From Solirubrobacterales bacterium (GTDB lineage Bacteria > Actinomycetota > Thermoleophilia > Solirubrobacterales > Solirubrobacteraceae), in assembly GCA_019240015.1 (NCBI GenBank), contig JAFAZB010000284.1:1-9933 (forward strand): a DNA stretch of 9,933 nucleotides. Reading direction: 5' to 3'. Of the stretch, positions 1 to 7,897 are shown piece after piece (position 1 is the first letter of the stretch; the number at the start of each line of letters is the position of its first letter). Below the pieces are notes generated by a model. It was not told where the DNA came from, ran no database searches, and saw only the letters and a list, made by a program, of their open reading frames with translations. A program made the position numbers and the translations under genes.

Positions 1-1626
<1,626 letters not shown>

Positions 1627-1633
1627 GCCTGAA

Positions 1634-1638
1634 CTCCT
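1634..1638 (-). promoter_or_regulatory. Ribosome binding site of the EF-G-like gene
   Basis: AGGAG on the minus strand lies 7 nt before the ATG at 1626. It is one of only two clear Shine-Dalgarno sequences at an annotated start in this window and fixes the start of the EF-G-like protein. Confidence 0.75.
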
Positions 1639-1656
1639 CTCCTGTCGGGTGCTGTC

Positions 1657-1728
1657 CGGAGCGGCGCATGCGCCGCTCCGCGGGTCGGCGCATGCGCCGA
1701 CCCGGGCCGGGGCGCATGCGCCCCGGCC
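1657..1728. repeat. Three abutting 24-bp perfect palindromes
   Basis: Three perfect palindromes occupy 1657-1680, 1681-1704 and 1705-1728 with no base between them. Each has the same 12-bp core GGCGCATGCGCC. The left flanks are CGGAGC, CGGGTC and GGCCGG, each matched by its exact reverse complement on the right (GCTCCG, GACCCG, CCGGCC). Every unit could fold in RNA as a 10-bp stem with a CAUG loop, or extrude as a cruciform in DNA. The array fills the gap between the stop of the sigma gene (1735) and the ribosome binding site of the EF-G-like gene (1638). There is no T-run after it in either direction, so it is not a classical intrinsic terminator. It may act as an attenuator, an mRNA 3'-end stabiliser or a protein binding array; this is inference. 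Confidence 0.95.
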
Positions 1729-1734
1729 ACAAAG

Positions 1735-2514
1735 CTACTCGATCTCGCCGGCCAGCTTCGAGCGTAGGCGCAGCACCGCTTTGGTGTGCAGCTGGGAGAC
1801 CCGCGACTCGGTCACGCCCAGCACTTCGCCGATCTCGCGGAGGGTCAGGTTCTCGTAGTAATAGAGCGCCACGACCAGCTTCTCGCGCTCGGGCAGCGCG
1901 GCGATCGCGTCGGCGATCCGGTCGCGCAGCTCGCCCTGGTCGACGAGCAGCTGGGGGTCGGGAGCGTCGCGGTCGGGGAGCGTGTCGAGCAGCGACACCT
2001 GGTCGCCGCTGGCGTCAGAGACGTTCCACAGCTCGTCGAGCGCGACGATCGTGGAGTTGGAGATCTGGACCAGCGCCTCTTGGAACTCGGCCACGCTGAT
2101 CGTGAGCTCCCGGGCCATCTCCTCGTCGGTGGGCGCACGCTGAAAGCGTGCCTCGAGCTTCATGTTGACGCGCTCGAACTCCCGCGCCCGAGCGCGCACC
2201 GACCGCGGCACCCAGTCGAGCGTCCGCAGCTCGTCGATGATCGCGCCGCGGATGCGCGTGATCGCGTAGGTCTCGAACTTGATCTCCCGGCTGAGGTCGA
2301 AGCGCTCGATCGCCGAGATCAGCCCTCCCAGCCCGTAGGAGATCAGGTCGGCCTCCTCCACGTGGGCGGGCAACCCGGATCCCATCCTCCCCGCTACGTA
2401 CTTGACCAGCGGCGAGTAGGCGACCACCAGCCGCTCCCTGGCGCGCTCGTCGCCAGTGGCCTTGTAGCGCCTCCAGAGGTCCTGCAGCTCGATCGCTTTG
2501 ACGTTTGTTTCCAG
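1735..2514 (-). CDS. whiG: RNA polymerase sigma factor, FliA/WhiG family
   Basis: Alternative sigma-70-family factor that directs RNA polymerase to a specific promoter set; relatives control motility (FliA) or sporulation and developmental genes (WhiG). Starting from CTG at 2514 it is 259 aa. Region 1.2/2.1 carries DLWRRYKATGDERARERLVV and YSPLVKYVAGRM. Region 2 has LISYGLGGLISAIERFD and REIKFETYAITRIRGAIIDE. Region 3 follows with WVPRSVRARAREFERV and APTDEEMARELTISVAEFQ. Region 4 is a helix-turn-helix, LTLREIGEVLGVTESRVSQL, near residues 222-241. The only ordinary start codon in frame, GTG at 2427, would remove the first 29 residues, which include conserved region 2.1 sequence. I therefore chose CTG at 2514, preceded by GGGAGG (2520-2525) with a 5-nt spacer. 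The gene begins 21 nt after the recombinase stop, probably in one transcript. No flagellar gene is nearby, so a WhiG-like role is as likely as a motility role. Family is certain; the symbol and the start are not. Confidence 0.88.
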   Translation of the reverse strand: METNVKAIELQDLWRRYKATGDERARERLVVAYSPLVKYVAGRMGSGLPAHVEEADLISYGLGGLISAIERFDLSREIKFETYAITRIRGAIIDELRTLDWVPRSVRARAREFERVNMKLEARFQRAPTDEEMARELTISVAEFQEALVQISNSTIVALDELWNVSDASGDQVSLLDTLPDRDAPDPQLLVDQGELRDRIADAIAALPEREKLVVALYYYENLTLREIGEVLGVTESRVSQLHTKAVLRLRSKLAGEIE

Positions 2515-2519
2515 CTCTC

Positions 2520-2525
2520 CCTCCC
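2520..2525 (-). promoter_or_regulatory. Putative ribosome binding site deciding a CTG start
   Basis: GGGAGG on the minus strand lies 5 nt before the CTG at 2514 and 11 nt after the recombinase stop codon (2536-2538). The recombinase stop is in the same frame as the sigma factor, and no ATG, GTG or TTG occurs in frame from there to 2427. This purine-rich site supports CTG at 2514 as the real start; it is the only candidate site near it. Confidence 0.5.
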
Positions 2526-2535
2526 AGAATGACGA

Positions 2536-3471
2536 CTAAGCGCGGGGATGGGCGCGCGCGTAGGCTGATCTGAGCCGCCGCGACTCTACCCGAGTGTAGA
2601 CCTGCGTGGTGGAGATTCCCGCGTGCCCGAGCAGCTCCTGGATCGAGCGCAGGTCGGCTCCTCCCTCCAGCAGGTGAGTGGCAAACGAGTGCCGCAGCGC
2701 GTGGGGGTGGGCAGCCGCGAGCACGGGGTGACCGGCGGCCGCGATCCTGGCCCACCGACGCAACCTGCGGCGCACGTCCGAGGTCCCGAGCCGCCGACCC
2801 GACTTCGACAGGAACAGCGCCCTGCTGCCGCCGACCGTGAGCGCCGGTCGGGCGCGCGTCAGGTAGCGCTCGAGCGCGGCGCGCGCATGCTCGCCGACGG
2901 GCACGAACCGGGTGCGCTCGCCCTTGCCCTCGACGCGCACCGACTCGGAGTCGAAGTCGAGCGACTCGAGCTCGAGCGAGACCAGCTCCTCGGCCCGCAG
3001 CCCGGAGCCGTACGCCAGCTCGAACAGCGCTCGGTCGCGGAGCTCGAGCGGGGTGCTGGCCGGGATCCGGTCGAGCAGCGCCGCGACCTCGGTCGCCTTC
3101 AGCACCTGCGGCAGCCTCTGTGGGCGCTTGGGCGAGCTGAGCAGCTCGGCCGGATTCTCGGTCCTCGCGCCGTGCGCGACCTGGACCCGGAACAGGCTTC
3201 GGAGCGTGGCCAGCTTGCGGGCCACGGTGGCGGGGGCATGTCGTTGCTCGGTCAGGCCGGCGGCGTACCGGCGCAGCTCCCGCACGCTGATCGAGCTGGG
3301 GTGCAGGCCGCGCCTGCTGGCCCACCGCGCGAACTGGAGGCCGTCGCTCCCGTAGGCGTGGCGGGTCTTCTCAGCCACCGCGCGGCGGCGCATGTCCTGC
3401 TCGAAGGCCACCAGCGCCGATCGCCACGGGGTGGTGAGCCCGTCGGGCGGGGTCTGCGGTGGGGTGTCCAT
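2536..3471 (-). CDS. xerC: Tyrosine recombinase XerC/XerD
   Basis: Site-specific recombinase that, with a partner Xer protein, resolves chromosome dimers at dif by Holliday-junction formation. The 311-aa length is normal for Xer. The N-terminal SAM-like core-binding domain spans about residues 15-105 (e.g. KTRHAYGSDGLQFARW, ATVARKLATLRSLF). The catalytic domain contains the complete set: Arg159 in GSGLRAEEL, Lys183 in VEGKGERTR, His257 and Arg260 in HALRHSFATHLL, His283 in LLGHAGIS and nucleophile Tyr292 in TTQVYTRV. XerC and XerD are hard to separate by eye. The symbol rests on context: in several actinobacteria and firmicutes xerC lies near dprA and a FliA/WhiG sigma gene or rpsB. No dif site was found here and nothing suggests a mobile element, so a housekeeping Xer is more likely than an integron or phage integrase. 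The ATG at 3471 has only a weak AGG upstream. The sigma gene follows after 21 nt. Confidence 0.92.
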   Translation of the reverse strand: MDTPPQTPPDGLTTPWRSALVAFEQDMRRRAVAEKTRHAYGSDGLQFARWASRRGLHPSSISVRELRRYAAGLTEQRHAPATVARKLATLRSLFRVQVAHGARTENPAELLSSPKRPQRLPQVLKATEVAALLDRIPASTPLELRDRALFELAYGSGLRAEELVSLELESLDFDSESVRVEGKGERTRFVPVGEHARAALERYLTRARPALTVGGSRALFLSKSGRRLGTSDVRRRLRRWARIAAAGHPVLAAAHPHALRHSFATHLLEGGADLRSIQELLGHAGISTTQVYTRVESRRLRSAYARAHPRA

Positions 3472-3519
3472 CAGCCTGGTGGCTATTCGCCGCTGCCGGG
3501 CGCGGCCCTGCGTGGCCGG

Positions 3520-5181
3520 TCAGGTGACGTGGACCAGCGTCCCCACGGGCGTGTAGGGGAACACCTGCCCGGCGGTGCCGATCGGCATCTCCACGCAACC
3601 CAGGCTCTGGGGCGAGCCGTACTGGGCGCGAGTGAAGCCGTGCAGGGCGTCGCCGCCGTTGAAGTAGCTGATCCAGGGGATGCCGGCGTCGTTGTAGTGG
3701 CTGCCGTCGGGGTTGGTGCCGCTCATCGTGCCCGACGCGATGTGCTCGTAGACGGGGAACGTGCCGAGCGCGGTCGGCGCCGACGCGATCCCTGTGTTGA
3801 CCGGCGTGTCAAGCACCGTGCGCCCGTTGTGCCACAGGTTCAGCGACTGTGAGCCCTCGCTGACCGAGACGAACGAGTAGCCGAAGGTCGAGCGGTGCCC
3901 GGCGATCACGGCGGCCATCAACGCCCGCCACACCACCGGCCCGGCGACGCCGTCGGCCTGCAGCCCGTGGTCGTTCTCGAACGCCATCAGCGCGCCGCGG
4001 GTGAGAATCCCGGACGCGCCGGGCGCCCAGAAGCTGCGCAGCGCGGCGGGGACGCTCCCCCAGCGCCACGGGAAGCTCCCCGCCGGCGGATGGATCGCCG
4101 CGGCCTCCTGCGCAGCGGGAGTGTTCTCGACGGCCGCGCCGTCGAAGCGGACCGGCAGGTAGCCGAGCTCGGCGAGCATCTGCTGCAGGCGCACCGGCGA
4201 GCCGCCGGGGACGATCCAGCTGCCGCCGCTGGCCGCGCCGCTCTGGTGCCCGCCCACCAGCCGCACGCCGCTCGGCAGCGCGACGTTGACTGTCGCTCCG
4301 AGCCCGTAGCCGTAACCCTGGGGCTTGAACGTGATCGTGTGGTCGTTGACCGTATGCCAGGTCCCCTGCGTGATCGGTGACACCGGCGGCCGGTTCGAGC
4401 CGAGCGCCGCCGCGAGCGTCTTCGAGAACGTCAGCGTGATCTGCGTGTCGGGCTGGATCCGGGTCCCCGGCGCCGGCGTTGCGACGGCGCTGGTGGCGGC
4501 CCCGGTCGGGAACCAGCTGATGATCGACGCGGTGGAGCTCTCCCAGGCACGGGGCGCCGCGGCCACGTACTCCGAGCCGGCGTCGCCGTTGCGGGGCAGC
4601 GTGACGCTGCTGCGCGGCTGCCCCAGCAGGTGGCGTCCCAAGCGGCCCTGCGGACCGTAGGAGATCACGTCGATCGGCTGCTTGAACTGGAGCTGCAGCG
4701 GCGCCCGGGGCGCCAGCGTCAGGTAGTGCTGGATCAGGCTCGCGGTGGGGGCGGTCAGCGACAGGCGCAGGCGGTCGTCCTCGCCGGCCAGCCACGAGAT
4801 CCAGCCGGGGCGCTTGACCACCACTTCGATCGAGAGCTGCTCTCCGGCCGGGATCAGCTGCGTGGGCCAGATCTGCTCGCCGCGGAGCTCCACCGGAACC
4901 GAGCGGCTGTGCGGGCCGGTGACCACGCTGACGCGCTCGATCGTGCCTCCACCTAGCGGCAGCCCCACCCTGGCCAGCGCGCTGGGGTCGGCGGTCAGGC
5001 TGGCCTTGGCCGAGGAGAACACCAGCGCGCCGACGGCCACCGCCGCGATCGCCAGCGCCAACAGCCCACCGGCGATGTAGCGCCCGCGCCGGAACCGTCC
5101 GGCCGGCGGGATCAGGCGCCGCTGGCTCCTACTCGCTGCCGTCCCCTTGATGGGGATGCGCAGGTAAGAGACATTCGCCAT
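3520..5181 (-). CDS. Membrane-anchored L,D-transpeptidase (YkuD) with peptidoglycan-binding region
   Basis: Envelope protein predicted to form 3-3 crosslinks between peptidoglycan stem peptides or to attach molecules to them. It is 553 aa. A basic cytoplasmic N-terminus (1-34) is followed by one membrane helix (about 35-56), so the rest should be outside the membrane. A beta-rich Ig-like region covers roughly 235-305 (DTQITLTFSKTL to ATVNVALPSGV), as in actinobacterial Ldt enzymes. A peptidoglycan-binding-1-like region shows LQQMLAELGYLPV (about 332-344) and, after an insertion of some 45 residues, RGALMAFENDHGLQADGVAG (395-414). The C-terminal YkuD domain holds His514 in LHGF, Ser526 and nucleophile Cys529 in SLGCVEMP. 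The usual motif is SHGCxR; here the His is Leu and the Arg is Met. The ATG at 5181 has no spaced Shine-Dalgarno but a promoter lies directly upstream. Family confident; exact substrate unknown. Confidence 0.9.
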   Translation of the reverse strand: MANVSYLRIPIKGTAASRSQRRLIPPAGRFRRGRYIAGGLLALAIAAVAVGALVFSSAKASLTADPSALARVGLPLGGGTIERVSVVTGPHSRSVPVELRGEQIWPTQLIPAGEQLSIEVVVKRPGWISWLAGEDDRLRLSLTAPTASLIQHYLTLAPRAPLQLQFKQPIDVISYGPQGRLGRHLLGQPRSSVTLPRNGDAGSEYVAAAPRAWESSTASIISWFPTGAATSAVATPAPGTRIQPDTQITLTFSKTLAAALGSNRPPVSPITQGTWHTVNDHTITFKPQGYGYGLGATVNVALPSGVRLVGGHQSGAASGGSWIVPGGSPVRLQQMLAELGYLPVRFDGAAVENTPAAQEAAAIHPPAGSFPWRWGSVPAALRSFWAPGASGILTRGALMAFENDHGLQADGVAGPVVWRALMAAVIAGHRSTFGYSFVSVSEGSQSLNLWHNGRTVLDTPVNTGIASAPTALGTFPVYEHIASGTMSGTNPDGSHYNDAGIPWISYFNGGDALHGFTRAQYGSPQSLGCVEMPIGTAGQVFPYTPVGTLVHVT

Positions 5182-5190
5182 CCTCGGAGA

Positions 5191-5218
5191 ATGCTACCGA
5201 GCGCGGTCCCGGGATCAA
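5191..5218 (-). promoter_or_regulatory. Sigma-70-like promoter of the L,D-transpeptidase gene, probably leaderless
   Basis: On the minus strand, -35 TTGATC (5213-5218) and -10 TAGCAT (5191-5196) are separated by 16 nt; each matches four of six consensus positions. Only 9 nt separate the -10 hexamer from the ATG at 5181, so transcription should begin within a few bases of the start codon. This agrees with the absence of a normally spaced ribosome binding site. The -35 overlaps the left arm of the inverted repeat at 5216-5245. Confidence 0.55.
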
Positions 5219-5245
5219 ACCGGGTAGTGACCCTGCATCGGTTTG
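5216..5245. repeat. 7-bp inverted repeat over the -35 of the transpeptidase promoter
   Basis: CAAACCG (5216-5222) and CGGTTTG (5239-5245) are perfect inverted copies 16 bp apart, in the short gap between the ilvD stop and the transpeptidase start. The left arm overlaps the -35 hexamer, which fits an operator. With a 16-nt loop and no T-run it would be a poor terminator for ilvD. The function is inferred. Confidence 0.45.
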
Positions 5246-5261
5246 CGGCGCGAGGCTCGAC

Positions 5262-6941
5262 TCAGCGCGTCACGGCGCCCTGCGCGGCGCTCGACACCAG
5301 GCGGGCGTACTTGGCCAGCGCCACGCCTGGATCGGGGCGCTCGGGCGGCTTGTATGCCTGCGCGCGCGCCGCCAGCTCCTCGTCGGAGAGCGCCACGTCG
5401 AGGCGCCGGGCGGGCACGTCGAGCGTGATCTGATCGCCGTCGCGCACGAGCCCGATCGGGCCGCCGCGCACCGCCTCGGGGGCGACGTGGCCGGCCATCA
5501 AACCGTGGGTGGCGCCCGAGAAGCGTCCGTCGGTGATCAACGCGACCTCCTCCCCCAGCCCTTCGCCGACCAGCGCCGCGGTCACGCCCAGCATCTCCCG
5601 CATCCCGGGGCCTCCTGCCGGGCCCTCGTTGCGGATCACGACCACCTCGCCGGCTTCGATTGCACTCGCGGTCACCGCGACCATCGCGTCCTCCTCTGAC
5701 TCGAACACGCGCGCCGGGCCGGTCTGCTCGAGCCGCTCGTGGCCGGCGAGCTTGACCACGCATCCGTCCGGCGCGAGGTTGCCGTGCAGGATCGCGAGCC
5801 CGCCGGTGGGCTTGATCGGGTCATCGAGGGGACGAACCACGCGCTGGCCGGGGGTTTCCTGGGCACGATCGGCGCACTCGCCGATCGTCGCGCCGGTGAC
5901 TGTCCGCGCGTCCTGGTGCAGGATCCCCGCGTCCTTCAGCCGCTTCATCACGAGCGGCACCCCGCCCGCGTGGTAGAGATCGGTGGCCACGTACTGGCCG
6001 CCGGGCTTCAGGTCGCAGAGCAGCGGCGTGCTGGCGCTGATCCGGTCGAAATCGTCGATCGACAGGGGGATCCCCATCTCCTTGGCGATCGCCAGCAGAT
6101 GCAGGACGCCGTTGGTGGAGCCGCCGCTGCAGGCGATCCCCGCGATCGCGTTCTCGATGCTCTCGAGGGTGATGATCTCGCTCGGCCGCAGCCCCCGCTC
6201 GAGCACGTCCATCACCAGCCGCCCCGCGTCGGCCGCCACCTGGGCCTTGGCCGGGTCGGTGGCGGGGACCATCGCGAACCCCGCGGGGGTGATCCCCAGC
6301 AGCTCGAACGCCATCGCCATCGTGTTGGCGGTGAACTGGCCCCCGCAGGCGCCCGCCCCCGGAGAGGCCGCCTCCTCGATCTCCGCCAGCTCCTGGTCGC
6401 CGATCCGGCCGGCGGCGTGGGCTCCGACCGCCTCGAACACTTCCTGGATCGTGACCTGCTGGCCACGGTAGTGCCCCGGCATGATCGAGCCGCCGTACAG
6501 CATCACGCTGGGGACATCGAGGCGGCACAGGGCCATCACGGTCCCGGGGATCGTCTTGTCGCAGCCGCTGAGCGCGATCACCGCGTCGAACATGTGCGCC
6601 TGGCACACCAGCTCGATCGAGTCGGCGATCAGCTCCCGGCTCGCCAGCGAGGCCTTCATCCCGGCGGTGCCCATCGTGATCCCGTCGGAGATCGCGATCG
6701 TGTTGAGCTCCATCGGGGTGCCGCCGGCGGCCCGGATGCCCTCCTTGACCTTCGCCGCCAGCGCCCGCAGGTGGAAGTTGCACGGCATCGTCTCGATCCA
6801 CGTGTTCGCGACCGCCACGATCGGGCGCGAGAGCGCCTCGTCGTCATATCCGATCCCCTTCAGGAACGCCCGCGCGGGGGCGCGCGCCGGACCCTCCAGC
6901 AGCTCGCGGCTGCGGTGCTTGGGGTCGAGTCCGGTCGCCAT
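5262..6941 (-). CDS. ilvD: Dihydroxy-acid dehydratase
   Basis: Dehydrates 2,3-dihydroxy-isovalerate and 2,3-dihydroxy-3-methylvalerate to the 2-keto acids, the third common step of valine, leucine and isoleucine synthesis, in the cytoplasm. Full length at 559 aa. Three cluster-ligand cysteines are visible: Cys54 in ETMPCNFH, Cys127 in SGCDKTIPG and Cys199 in GACGGQFTANTMA, the pattern of [2Fe-2S] IlvD. The metal ligands Asp86 (SDGITMG), Asp128 and Lys129 (CDKT), the lysine that is carbamylated in the family, are also present. The C-terminal part has the usual ITDGRFSGATHGLMAGHVAPEA signature. The ATG at 6941 matches the family N-terminus. It has no Shine-Dalgarno, but a -10-like hexamer lies 9 nt upstream. 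It stands alone without ilvB, ilvN, ilvC or leu genes. Next on the same strand is the transpeptidase gene, which has its own promoter. Confidence 0.97.
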   Translation of the reverse strand: MATGLDPKHRSRELLEGPARAPARAFLKGIGYDDEALSRPIVAVANTWIETMPCNFHLRALAAKVKEGIRAAGGTPMELNTIAISDGITMGTAGMKASLASRELIADSIELVCQAHMFDAVIALSGCDKTIPGTVMALCRLDVPSVMLYGGSIMPGHYRGQQVTIQEVFEAVGAHAAGRIGDQELAEIEEAASPGAGACGGQFTANTMAMAFELLGITPAGFAMVPATDPAKAQVAADAGRLVMDVLERGLRPSEIITLESIENAIAGIACSGGSTNGVLHLLAIAKEMGIPLSIDDFDRISASTPLLCDLKPGGQYVATDLYHAGGVPLVMKRLKDAGILHQDARTVTGATIGECADRAQETPGQRVVRPLDDPIKPTGGLAILHGNLAPDGCVVKLAGHERLEQTGPARVFESEEDAMVAVTASAIEAGEVVVIRNEGPAGGPGMREMLGVTAALVGEGLGEEVALITDGRFSGATHGLMAGHVAPEAVRGGPIGLVRDGDQITLDVPARRLDVALSDEELAARAQAYKPPERPDPGVALAKYARLVSSAAQGAVTR

Positions 6942-6950
6942 CGGGGCGGG

Positions 6951-6956
6951 ACTGTA
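6951..6956 (-). promoter_or_regulatory. -10-like hexamer of ilvD, leaderless arrangement
   Basis: TACAGT on the minus strand lies 9 nt before the ilvD ATG, exactly the spacing seen at the transpeptidase gene. It falls in the 52-nt gap after the 208-aa gene. No good -35 is visible, so the call rests on the hexamer, its position and the lack of a ribosome binding site. Confidence 0.35.
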
Positions 6957-6993
6957 GCGAGCCGCGGCCAGCCCCTCGCTTGCGCTCGCGCGC

Positions 6994-7620
6994 TCAGCCC
7001 GCGGGGTCGAGCTTCAGGCTCGACTGCGCAGAGCGGGACGCCTCACGCATCCGGGCGCGCTCCCATTGCGCCAGCCGCCACAGGTCGCGCTTGACCCGAC
7101 CAGGATCGAGCTGCCGGCCAGGGAGGTGCATGTTGGCGGTCGAGATCAACCGTCGCTCATCGCCCGTCAGCGCCATCCACTTCGCCAGCACGTCGTCTGA
7201 GTCGGGGAGCCTGGCGCTCCCGTACGGCCGCGTGCCGTCGGGGAACTGAACGCAGTACTCGCCCAGCAGCCGGTGGGTCTGCGCGAGGTAGGCGACGATC
7301 GCCCGGTGGGGATAGATCAGGTAGCCGTACGGGGCGCCCTCCGTGCCCTCGTTCTGGGCCGGGCCATCCCGCTGGCTCCCCCACACCCGGAGGAACCCCA
7401 GGTCGCGGTACATCGCCCACTCCTCCTCGTTGACGCACGAGCGCAGCAGGACACGAGCGCGCTGCTCGGCGCGCCGCTCGCGGCCCGGGTCATCGGGGGT
7501 GAGCTCGGCGCGGCGGCGCCGAGCGCGATGCCTGCACCACGCCTCCTCCACGCGTGGCAGGAGCTCCTCGGAGAGCAGCGCGATGGCCACGATCGCGGTC
7601 GCTGCGAGCGCCAGCACCAC
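6994..7620 (-). CDS. Membrane-anchored protein of unknown function, 208 aa
   Basis: Not assignable to a named family. The N-terminus (about residues 1-17, MVLALAATAIVAIALL) is one hydrophobic helix followed by a strongly basic stretch (CRHRARRRRAE), so a single-pass anchor with the C-terminal part in the cytoplasm is likely. The centre reads RARVLLRSCVNEEEWAMYRD, then LGFLRVWGS, YGYLIYPHRAIVAYLAQ, HRLLGEYCVQFPDG, and LPDSDDVLAKWMALTGDERR. An alpha helix, a short beta-rich region and a cysteine before a Pro-Asp turn followed by a Leu-Pro-x-x-Asp helix resemble, from memory, a module in many uncharacterised actinobacterial and phage proteins. The start is GTG at 7620, 10 nt after AGGAGGT (7631-7637). 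That site overlaps the stop of the 82-aa gene, so the two are probably translationally coupled and may act together. Reality of the gene is well supported; its role is unknown. Confidence 0.75.
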   Translation of the reverse strand: MVLALAATAIVAIALLSEELLPRVEEAWCRHRARRRRAELTPDDPGRERRAEQRARVLLRSCVNEEEWAMYRDLGFLRVWGSQRDGPAQNEGTEGAPYGYLIYPHRAIVAYLAQTHRLLGEYCVQFPDGTRPYGSARLPDSDDVLAKWMALTGDERRLISTANMHLPGRQLDPGRVKRDLWRLAQWERARMREASRSAQSSLKLDPAG

Positions 7621-7630
7621 CGCGCCGTCG

Positions 7631-7637
7631 ACCTCCT
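7631..7637 (-). promoter_or_regulatory. Ribosome binding site of the 208-aa gene, overlapping the preceding stop
   Basis: AGGAGGT on the minus strand is the strongest Shine-Dalgarno in the window. It shares bases with the TAG (7636-7638) of the 82-aa gene and lies 10 nt before the GTG at 7620, indicating coupled translation and fixing that non-ATG start. Confidence 0.75.
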
Positions 7638-7884
7638 ACGAGCCGCCCGCCGCGCGAGGGAAGAAGATCACGCGGTCGGCAGCCCGTGGAATGTCCTCGA
7701 AGGAGCGCACCATCTGCGCCTGACGACGGCCCTCGGGGTCGGCGTACGGGACGGCCGCCCACCGGCCGGCGTCGAGCTGCCGGCGGAACTCCTCGATCAG
7801 TCGCTGCTCGTCCTCGGCGATCTCCACATCGCCTTCGGCGATCAGCACCTCACCGTGCCCTGGCTTCATGCGCAGAAACCGCAC
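7636..7884 (-). CDS. Small acidic protein of unknown function, 82 aa
   Basis: Unrecognised small soluble protein with no signal peptide or membrane segment. It has an acidic helix (EDEQRLIEEFRRQLDAGRW, about 24-42), then AAVPYADPEGRRQAQMVRSF, EDIPRAADRVIFFPRAAGG and a C-terminal Ser. The ending, an Ile-Pro-x-x-Ala-x-x-Val-x-Phe-Phe-Pro-Arg-x-Ala-Gly-Gly pattern, resembles from memory short proteins of unknown function in actinobacteria and phages; no function is known to me. The first start is GTG at 7884. ATG at 7869 would shorten it by five residues. The gene begins 13 nt after the thiD stop and its own stop overlaps the ribosome binding site of the 208-aa gene. A CATAAT hexamer 7 nt before the GTG suggests a leaderless transcript for the pair. 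Coding is supported by codon bias and this tight packing. Confidence 0.7.
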   Translation of the reverse strand: MRFLRMKPGHGEVLIAEGDVEIAEDEQRLIEEFRRQLDAGRWAAVPYADPEGRRQAQMVRSFEDIPRAADRVIFFPRAAGGS

Positions 7885-7891
7885 TTACGAA

Positions 7892-7897
7892 ATTATG
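7892..7897 (-). promoter_or_regulatory. -10 hexamer of the 82-aa/208-aa gene pair
   Basis: CATAAT on the minus strand matches five of six -10 positions and sits 7 nt before the GTG at 7884, overlapping the last codons of thiD. The local A+T richness is unusual here. A weak -35 (TCGGAA, 7915-7920) lies 17 nt upstream. A perfect TTGACA (7896-7901) overlaps the hexamer, but the matching -10 would be a poor TTTCTG inside the gene, so I prefer the leaderless reading. Confidence 0.45.

Noticed and set aside
1657..1728. Palindrome array as an intrinsic terminator of the sigma gene
   Set aside because: No T-run follows the last stem in the direction of transcription, and three equal units with shared cores are not the usual form; termination by another mechanism is still possible.
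1735..3471. Recombinase-sigma fusion by stop-codon read-through
   Set aside because: The frames agree, but each protein is complete by itself, and a putative ribosome binding site precedes a CTG between them.
2536..3471. Recombinase as an integrase marking a mobile element
   Set aside because: Length and motifs are those of housekeeping Xer proteins, the neighbours are chromosomal genes, and no tRNA, attachment repeat or element gene is present.
6957..6996. Repeat of GCGAGCG/GCAAGCG type between the 208-aa gene and ilvD
   Set aside because: Imperfect, short and typical of GC-rich simple sequence; no convincing hairpin or terminator.
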